In this document: piece after piece, positions 57,156-64,000 of the stretch
How positions within the stretch are numbered: the first letter of the stretch is position 1
How the letters are laid out: each line of letters opens with the position of its first letter
Assembly: GCA_902572605.1 (NCBI GenBank)
Contig: CACGGD010000002.1
Location: 62,001 to 126,000, forward strand
Source of the DNA: an uncultured Pelagibacteraceae bacterium
Lineage (GTDB): Bacteria > Pseudomonadota > Alphaproteobacteria > Pelagibacterales > Pelagibacteraceae
Length of the DNA: 64,000 bases
Direction: 5' to 3'
Position numbers and translations under genes: made by a program
The notes under the pieces: generated by a model
What the model saw: only the letters and a program-made list of their open reading frames with translations
The model's database searches: none
Told to the model about the DNA's origin: nothing

Positions 57156-60100
57156 TTAAGCTGTTTGCTCTGGTGCCGATGAAGCTTTTAGTGCCTGTTT
57201 TTGTAATTCTTCTAATCTTTTTTTGTCTTGCTCTCTAGCTTTTTTATCCCAGTCAATCTTAGTTAAACCAGTTCCTGCAGGCACCAATCTACCTACAATT
57301 ACATTTTCTTTTAAACCTTCAAGAGTATCAACTTTACCTCTGATAGAAGCGTCAGTTAATACCCGAGTAGTCTCTTGAAAAGATGCTGCAGATATAAATG
57401 AATTAGTTTGTAAAGATGCTTTAGTAATACCTAGTAAAACTCTCTCAAATTTTGCTGGTTTCTTTTTATCTTTTATTAATTCTTCATTAATTTTGCTTAT
57501 ATCAAGTAAGTCTATTACCTCACCAGTTAGTAATCCTGTATCACCAGGATCTTTAATTTCAACTCTTTTTAGCATTTGTCTAACAATAGTTTCAATATGT
57601 TTATCATTAATTACAACTCCTTGAAGTCTATATACTTCTTGTACTTCGCTAACAAAATATTCTGTTAGTTTTTCTACTCCCAGTATTCTTAGAATATCGT
57701 GAGGAGCAGGACTTCCATCTAGTAAATATTCACCTTTTTTTATCTTTTCCCCTTGATTAAAATTAACATGCTTTCCTTTTGGTATTAAATAATTTGAACT
57801 TTCCCCGTTTGAGTCAACTATAGAAATTTTTTGTTTTCCTCTTACTTCTTTTCCAAATTCTATTACCCCGTCATTTTCAGCTATGATTGCACTATCTTTA
57901 GGTCTTCGAGCTTCAAATAATTCAGCTACTCTAGGTAAACCACCAGTAATATCTTTTGTTTTTGATGTTTCTTTTGGCAGTCTAGCCAACACATCCCCAG
58001 CAGAAATTTTTTGACCATCTTTTACAGATAAAATTGTATCTGGAACTAAATAATATCTAGCTTCATTCCCATCTGCCTTCTTAATTATTTCTCCCTTATC
58101 ATCTCTTAAAGTAATACGAGGTTTTAATTCTGAATTCTTGCTTAAAGATTTCCAATCTGTAACTGATTTAGAAGATAGTCCTGTAGCATCATCTAGTGTT
58201 TCTGTTAAAGAGCTTCCTTCCATCAAGTCCATATAATTAACAATACCGCTTGTTTCAGCAATAACTGGTAAAGTGTATGGATCCCATTCAGCAATTTTTT
58301 TTCCTTTTTCAATCATATCTCCATCTTTAAAAAATAATCTCGCTCCATAATTAACTTTGTAGATTGCTAGCTGTCTTCCGCTGTCATCTTCGATGCTTAA
58401 TTGAGTGTTTCTACTCATTACTATTATACTTTTTTTAGAGTTTTCGATAAGATTTTTATTTATTATATTCAACTTTCCTTTACTTTGAGAAATGATTTGA
58501 GACTCTTCTTTAATTTGTGCAGTTCCTCCTACGTGAAAAGTTCTCATTGTTAATTGAGTTCCGGGTTCTCCAATAGACTGAGCAGCTATCATGCCTACAG
58601 CTTCACCAATATTAACCAATTTACCTCTAGCTAAATCTCTACCATAACAAATTTGGCAAACACCTTTAGTAGAAGCACAAGTAATTACAGAATATACATT
58701 AAGAGATTTTACTCCTGCCGCATCAATTTTTTCACAATCAAATTCATCAATCAATTTTCCTTTTTTAATAATAACTTCTCCAGTTACTGGATTTTTAATA
58801 TCTTCAGCTATTACTCTACCAAGCACTCTCTCTGATAAACTTACCAAAATATTTCCGCCTTCTATTATTTCTGAAATAGTTACAGATGATCTTTTTTTAG
58901 GATCACACTCTGATTTTGTAATTTGTACATCTTGAGCAACGTCACATAGTCTTCTTGTAAGATAACCCGAATTAGCAGTTTTCAGAGCTGTATCAGCCAA
59001 TCCTTTTCTAGCACCGTGAGTAGAATTAAAATATTCTAATACAGACAAACCCTCTTTAAAATTCGAAATAATGGGAGTCTCAATAATTTCTCCAGATGGC
59101 TTAGCTATTAGACCTCTCATTCCTGCAAGCTGTTTCATTTGCGCTTGTGATCCTCTGGCACCAGAATCAGCCATCATATAAACTGAGTTTGTCTCAATTC
59201 TATCGTCTTCATAAATCTTTTCTGCAGAGGAAATTTCTTTCATCATTTCATTCGCAACGATATCCGTGCATTTTGACCATACGTCTACAACTTTGTTATA
59301 TTTTTCTCCTCTTGTAATTAGTCCGTCTGAATATTGTTTCTCGTATTCTTCAATTTGTTTTTTAGTATTTGAGATTAAATTTTCCTTAGTCTTAGGAATT
59401 AATAAATCATCTTTTCCAAAAGAAATACCAGCCTTGAAAGCATGTTTAAAACCAAGTGTTTTAATTTTATCACAAAAAATAACTGTTTCTTTTTGACCGC
59501 AGTATCTAAAAATTACATCTATTACTTCTGAAACATTTTTTTTAGTTAACAGTCTGTTTACTAAACTAAATTTTATATCTTTGTTTTTAGGTAATACGTT
59601 CGCTAATAAAAACCTACCAGCTGTGCTAGTATATTTCTCAAGTTTACTCGATCCATCTTCTTTTATTGTTTGAAATGTAGACACTATTTTTGAATGCAAG
59701 CTAATAGATTTATTTTCTAATGCTTGCTCAATTTCTTCAACGCTAGAAAAAATACCTTTTGGTTTTTTATCGTTATCATTACCTTGTGAAAGATAATAAA
59801 TTCCTAAAACTATATCCTGGCTTGGCACTATAATAGGCTTTCCGTTTGATGGGCTTAATATATTATTGGTAGACATCATTAAAACCCTGGCTTCTAGTTG
59901 AGCTTCTAAACTTAGAGGTATATGAACTGCCATTTGATCTCCATCAAAATCAGCATTAAATGCAGCACAGACAAGTGGATGTAATTCAATAGCATTTCCT
60001 TCGATAAGTTTAGCTTCAAAAGCTTGGACACCAAGTCTGTGTAATGTGGGTGCACGGTTTAAGAGAATGGGATGTTCTCTAATTATATGTTCTAAAGAGT

Positions 60101-61340
60101 CCCAAACTTCGCTTTTTTCTTTTTCAACTAATTTTTTTGCTTGTTTAATTGTTGTAGCTAATCCTAACTTGTCTAATCTTGCATATAAAAATGGTTTAAA
60201 TAATTCTAACGCCATTTTTTTTGGTAAACCACACTGATGTAATTTAAGTTCTGGGCCTACAACTATTACAGACCTACCTGAATAATCAACTCTTTTTCCC
60301 AACAAGTTTTGTCTGAATCTTCCTTGTTTTCCTTTTAACATTTCAGCTAATGATTTAAGAGGTCTTTTACCAGTTCCTGTTATTACTCTTCCTCTTCGTC
60401 CGTTATCAAATAATGCATCAACTGACTCTTGAAGCATTCTTTTTTCATTTCTAACGATAATATCGGGAGCTTTAAGGTCTAATAATCTTTTTAAACGATT
60501 ATTTCTATTAATAACTCTTCTGTATAAATCATTTAGATCTGAAGTCGCAAATCTACCTCCATCTAGTGGCACTAAAGGTCTTAGTTCAGGTGGTATAACT
60601 GGAACAGAAGTCAAAATCATCCATTCAGGTTTATTTCCTGAAGATATAAAAGACTCGATCAATTTTAATCTTTTTATAGTTCGTTCTTCTGTTACTTTAG
60701 ATTTAATACTAGAAAGAGAATCTCTTAATCTCTTTTGTTCTTTTTTTAAATCCAAATTTATTAAAATTTCTCTTACTGCTTCTGCGCCAATTCCTGCTGA
60801 GAATGCATCCTCACCAAATTCATCTTGTGCTTTTGTTAAAGCTTCTTCGGATAATAATTGACCTTTTTTCAAAGTAGTTAAACCTGGTTCTACTACAATA
60901 AAACTTTCAAAATATAACACCTTTTCAACTTCTTTAAGTTTCATATCTATAGCTAAAGATATTCGGCTAGGAAGAGATTTTAAAAACCAAATATGAGCTA
61001 CAGGACAAGCAAGGTCTATATGACCCATTCTTTCTCTTCTAACATTTGACTTAGTTACTTCAACACCACACTTTTCACAAATTATCCCTCTAAATTTCAT
61101 ACGTTTATATTTTCCACATAAACATTCATAATCTTTTACAGGACCAAATATTCTTGAGCAGAATAATCCATCTTTTTCAGGTCTAAAAGTTCTATAATTA
61201 ATTGTTTCCGGCTTTTTTATTTCACCATAAGACCATGACTTAATTTTTTCAGGACTTGCTAATGTAATTTTAATACTATCAAAATTGTTTTCTGGAATTA
61301 AACTTTGATTATCAAAATTTTTTGTTAAATTTTTTTCCAT
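57156..61340 (-). CDS. rpoC: RNA polymerase beta' subunit
   Basis: Catalytic subunit of RNA polymerase. The active-site [16 protein letters not shown] chelates Mg2+; N-terminal zinc site [58 protein letters not shown] and the second zinc cysteines in the [19 protein letters not shown] region. 1394 residues, normal. Two bases after rpoB. Confidence 0.98.
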   Translation of the reverse strand: MEKNLTKNFDNQSLIPENNFDSIKITLASPEKIKSWSYGEIKKPETINYRTFRPEKDGLFCSRIFGPVKDYECLCGKYKRMKFRGIICEKCGVEVTKSNVRRERMGHIDLACPVAHIWFLKSLPSRISLAIDMKLKEVEKVLYFESFIVVEPGLTTLKKGQLLSEEALTKAQDEFGEDAFSAGIGAEAVREILINLDLKKEQKRLRDSLSSIKSKVTEERTIKRLKLIESFISSGNKPEWMILTSVPVIPPELRPLVPLDGGRFATSDLNDLYRRVINRNNRLKRLLDLKAPDIIVRNEKRMLQESVDALFDNGRRGRVITGTGKRPLKSLAEMLKGKQGRFRQNLLGKRVDYSGRSVIVVGPELKLHQCGLPKKMALELFKPFLYARLDKLGLATTIKQAKKLVEKEKSEVWDSLEHIIREHPILLNRAPTLHRLGVQAFEAKLIEGNAIELHPLVCAAFNADFDGDQMAVHIPLSLEAQLEARVLMMSTNNILSPSNGKPIIVPSQDIVLGIYYLSQGNDNDKKPKGIFSSVEEIEQALENKSISLHSKIVSTFQTIKEDGSSKLEKYTSTAGRFLLANVLPKNKDIKFSLVNRLLTKKNVSEVIDVIFRYCGQKETVIFCDKIKTLGFKHAFKAGISFGKDDLLIPKTKENLISNTKKQIEEYEKQYSDGLITRGEKYNKVVDVWSKCTDIVANEMMKEISSAEKIYEDDRIETNSVYMMADSGARGSQAQMKQLAGMRGLIAKPSGEIIETPIISNFKEGLSVLEYFNSTHGARKGLADTALKTANSGYLTRRLCDVAQDVQITKSECDPKKRSSVTISEIIEGGNILVSLSERVLGRVIAEDIKNPVTGEVIIKKGKLIDEFDCEKIDAAGVKSLNVYSVITCASTKGVCQICYGRDLARGKLVNIGEAVGMIAAQSIGEPGTQLTMRTFHVGGTAQIKEESQIISQSKGKLNIINKNLIENSKKSIIVMSRNTQLSIEDDSGRQLAIYKVNYGARLFFKDGDMIEKGKKIAEWDPYTLPVIAETSGIVNYMDLMEGSSLTETLDDATGLSSKSVTDWKSLSKNSELKPRITLRDDKGEIIKKADGNEARYYLVPDTILSVKDGQKISAGDVLARLPKETSKTKDITGGLPRVAELFEARRPKDSAIIAENDGVIEFGKEVRGKQKISIVDSNGESSNYLIPKGKHVNFNQGEKIKKGEYLLDGSPAPHDILRILGVEKLTEYFVSEVQEVYRLQGVVINDKHIETIVRQMLKRVEIKDPGDTGLLTGEVIDLLDISKINEELIKDKKKPAKFERVLLGITKASLQTNSFISAASFQETTRVLTDASIRGKVDTLEGLKENVIVGRLVPAGTGLTKIDWDKKAREQDKKRLEELQKQALKASSAPEQTA

Positions 61341-61341
61341 A

Positions 61342-64000
61342 TTAATTTAATTCAATATTTAAACCTAATGCTCTAATTTCTTTTACTAAAACATTAAATG
61401 ATTCAGGAACACCTGACTCAAAATTGTTGTTTCCTTTTACAATAGTTTCATAAACTTTAGTCCTTCCAGCTACATCGTCTGATTTAACTGTAAGAATTTC
61501 TTGTAAAGTATAAGATGCTCCGTAAGCTTCTAAGGCCCACACTTCCATTTCACCAAATCTTTGTCCTCCAAGCTGAGCTTTTCCACCAAGAGGTTGTTGA
61601 GTAACTAAACTATAAGGTCCTGTCGATCTTGCATGTATTTTATCTTCTACAAGGTGATTTAATTTTAACATATAAATAATTCCAACAGTTACAGGTCTAT
61701 CAAAAGCCTCTCCGGTTTGCCCATTCCATAAATGTGTCTGACCTGAATTAGGTAGTTTTGCTATATCCAACATATCATTAATATCTTTTGTGCTTGCACC
61801 ATCAAATACTGGTGTTGAAATTGGAACTCCATTTGAAATATTGTTAACTAATTCAGCAACTTCTTTTTTTGATAATTTAGAAATAACATCTTCATAAGTT
61901 TGTTTTCCATAAATTTCCTTCAATTTATCTTTAATTTTTTCAATTTGTTCATCAAAATTTTTAACATAAGCTTTAATTTGTTCACCAAGTTCTGAACAAG
62001 ACCAACCTAAGTGGGTTTCAAGAATTTGTCCTACATTCATTCGACTTGGTACACCCAAAGGATTCAAAACAATATCAACTGGTTTTCCATTTTCCATGTA
62101 AGGCATGTCTTCTACTGGAACAATCTTGCTGACCACTCCTTTATTTCCATGTCTTCCAGCCATTTTGTCCCCTGGCATCAGTCTTCTTTTTACAGCAACA
62201 AAAACTTTTACAACTTTCATTACAGTTGGTAGTAGATCATCGCCTTGTTGTATCTTGGTAACTTTATCTTCAAACCTGAGCTTTATATCTTCAGAAGCAT
62301 TATCAAACTGATTTTTTAATTTTTCTAAATTACTATTGAGTTCTTGTTTTTGAAAACTAAGTTTCCATAAATCTTTTAAAGTTAAATTCTCAAAATCATT
62401 TTTATTTAATGTAGTTTCTGCTTTAAGAGTTTTATATTGTTTGCTGATGCTTTGACCGTTCAATAAATCTATTGCTCTTAATTTTATGTTTCTATTTAAA
62501 ATCTCTTCTTCAACTTTTTTATCTTCTTGTACTACTTCGATTTCAGCTCTCTCGATTGCGATGGATCTTTCATCTTTTTCGATCCCATGTCTATTAAAAA
62601 CTCTTACGTCAATTACGACACCCGTGCTTCCAGATGGTAATTTTAGAGAAGAGTCTCTTACGTCAGTAGCTTTTTCACCGAAAATTGATCTTAATAATTT
62701 TTCTTCAGGACTTGATGAAGTTTCACTTTTCGGTGTAACTTTTCCAACTAATATATCACCAGGCTTAACTTCTGCTCCAACATATACAATTCCAGACTCA
62801 TCTAGGTTTCTTAAGCTTTCTTCGCTTACGTTCGGAATATCTCTTGTAATCTCTTCTGCTCCTAATTTTGTATCACGTGCCATCGACTCATACTCCTCTA
62901 TATGGACTGAAGTAAATACGTCGTCAGTTACACATCTCTCAGAAATTAAAATTGAGTCTTCAAAATTGTATCCTTGCCAGGGCATAAATGCTACTGTCAC
63001 ATTTTTACCTAAAGCTAATTCACCAAGTTTAGTTGCTGGTCCGTCAGCAATAATATCACCTTTTTTAATTTGATCTCCAACCTTAACTAATGGTTTTTGG
63101 TTAATGCAAGTATTTTGATTTGATCTTTGAAATTTAGATAAATTATAAATATCTACAGCTGACTGAGATAAATCAGTTACATCTGTGACTTTTACAACAA
63201 TTCGTTTTCCATCAATTTTATCTACTATTCCATTTCTTTTTGCTACAATAGTTACTCCAGAATCCAAAGCAACATCTGACTCGATTCCTGTGCCAACTAA
63301 AGGCGATTCTGGTTTTAAAAGTGGTACAGCTTGTCTCATCATATTTGATCCCATTAAAGCTCTGTTTGCATCATCGTTTTCTAAAAATGGAATTAAAGCA
63401 GCTGCAACAGAAACTAATTGTTTAGGAGAGACATCAATAAAATCTATATTTTCTCTATTTGCTAATTCAAAGTTAAGATTTTTTCTACAAGCAACTAGTT
63501 CTTCCTCAAAAGATCCATCTTTTTTAATAGGAGAATTAGCCTGAGCAATTGTGTATTTTTCCTCCTCGATTGCAGACAAATATTGAATTTCAGATGTAAC
63601 TTTCCCGTTAACAACTCTTTTATAAGGACTCTCTATATATCCGAATTTATTCACTCTGCAGTAAGTTGCTAAACTATTGATTAATCCAATATTAGGACCT
63701 TCGGGTGTTTCTATAGGGCAAATTCTACCGTAATGAGTTGGGTGTACATCCCTTACTTCAAAGCCAGCTCTCTCTCTAGTTAAGCCCCCAGGACCTAGTG
63801 CAGAAACTCTCCTTTTATGAGTTATTTCTGACAATGGATTAGTTTGATCCATAAATTGTGAAAGCTGTGAAGTAGCAAAAAAATCTTTTAAAGAAGTTGT
63901 TATGGGTTTTGCATTTATCAAATCTTGGGGCATTGCAGACTCAATTTCAAGAAATGTAGACATTTTTTCTTTGACGGTTCTTTCCATTCTTAAAAGACCA
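61342..64000 (-). CDS. rpoB: RNA polymerase beta subunit, C-terminal two-thirds (5' end beyond window)
   Basis: The frame continues past 64000 (residues GLLR precede the internal methionine at 63987), so only the C-terminal ~885 residues are seen. The rifampicin region [18 protein letters not shown] followed by [11 protein letters not shown] is intact with the usual Gln, Asp, His and Ser, so no resistance change is visible. [24 protein letters not shown] closes the protein. The N-terminal lobe and the upstream rplKAJL/secE-nusG region are outside. Confidence 0.97.
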   Translation of the reverse strand, partial: GLLRMERTVKEKMSTFLEIESAMPQDLINAKPITTSLKDFFATSQLSQFMDQTNPLSEITHKRRVSALGPGGLTRERAGFEVRDVHPTHYGRICPIETPEGPNIGLINSLATYCRVNKFGYIESPYKRVVNGKVTSEIQYLSAIEEEKYTIAQANSPIKKDGSFEEELVACRKNLNFELANRENIDFIDVSPKQLVSVAAALIPFLENDDANRALMGSNMMRQAVPLLKPESPLVGTGIESDVALDSGVTIVAKRNGIVDKIDGKRIVVKVTDVTDLSQSAVDIYNLSKFQRSNQNTCINQKPLVKVGDQIKKGDIIADGPATKLGELALGKNVTVAFMPWQGYNFEDSILISERCVTDDVFTSVHIEEYESMARDTKLGAEEITRDIPNVSEESLRNLDESGIVYVGAEVKPGDILVGKVTPKSETSSSPEEKLLRSIFGEKATDVRDSSLKLPSGSTGVVIDVRVFNRHGIEKDERSIAIERAEIEVVQEDKKVEEEILNRNIKLRAIDLLNGQSISKQYKTLKAETTLNKNDFENLTLKDLWKLSFQKQELNSNLEKLKNQFDNASEDIKLRFEDKVTKIQQGDDLLPTVMKVVKVFVAVKRRLMPGDKMAGRHGNKGVVSKIVPVEDMPYMENGKPVDIVLNPLGVPSRMNVGQILETHLGWSCSELGEQIKAYVKNFDEQIEKIKDKLKEIYGKQTYEDVISKLSKKEVAELVNNISNGVPISTPVFDGASTKDINDMLDIAKLPNSGQTHLWNGQTGEAFDRPVTVGIIYMLKLNHLVEDKIHARSTGPYSLVTQQPLGGKAQLGGQRFGEMEVWALEAYGASYTLQEILTVKSDDVAGRTKVYETIVKGNNNFESGVPESFNVLVKEIRALGLNIELN

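Noticed and set aside
62486-63073. A 195-codon frame on the plus strand opposite rpoB
   Set aside because: It lies antisense to highly conserved RNA polymerase sequence, has no recognisable domain or ribosome site, and is a by-product of codon bias.
1-64000. CRISPR arrays, insertion sequences, prophage or rRNA genes
   Set aside because: No regularly spaced repeats, transposase or integrase motifs, phage genes or rRNA segments were seen on reading both strands.

Overview
This window looks like core chromosome from a SAR11 (Pelagibacterales) alphaproteobacterium. The DNA is very AT-rich and the proteins are lysine/isoleucine/asparagine-rich. Genes are packed with almost no spacers, many sharing 1-nt TAATG stop/start overlaps or convergent interlocked stops. 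A TPP riboswitch precedes a sodium:solute symporter, as described for the SAR11 pyrimidine transporter ThiV. Family calls come from reading motifs by eye; no database search was run, so the taxonomic call is inference.

Layout. 1-4750 (minus): a riboflavin/one-carbon cluster read glyA region to ribB (rpiB and a 2OG-oxygenase-like gene, glyA, nrdR, ribD, ribE, start of ribB). 4839-5834 (plus): hemB. 5831-13145 (minus): a long housekeeping operon dapA-smpB-folK-relA/spoT-pyrE-pdxJ-acpS-lepB-rnc-recO; recO is frameshifted and era is missing from its usual place. 13176-15395 (plus): lytic transglycosylase, followed by a convergent tRNA-Ser(GCU).

15560-23721 is the most accessory-looking part: RarD-like permease, TPP riboswitch plus thiV-like symporter, an ATP-grasp ligase, an unlisted 31-residue Cys-rich peptide, umuDC with a clear alphaproteobacterial LexA-type box, an amino-acid-type ABC binding protein and permease without ATPase, and a MATE exporter.

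23727-28498 (minus): trhO, an O-methyltransferase and the gatCAB amidotransferase operon. 28549-35174 (plus): ruvX, pyrB, a pyrC-like gene that has lost its metal-site histidines, plsY, topA, a small secreted protein and a RidA protein. 35167-37297 (minus): ugd and galU (UDP-glucuronate supply). 37336-40198: panC, mgtE, lipB.

40195-64000 (minus): rpoB (5' end outside the window), rpoC, the str genes rpsL-rpsG-fusA, then the S10, spc and alpha ribosomal protein operons ending in rplQ and an rluC-type pseudouridine synthase. tuf, rpmD and rpmJ are absent from their customary slots. A good internal promoter sits between adk and rpsM. No CRISPR array, insertion sequence, rRNA or convincing intrinsic terminator was seen, and no stretch over 300 bases lacks a gene.
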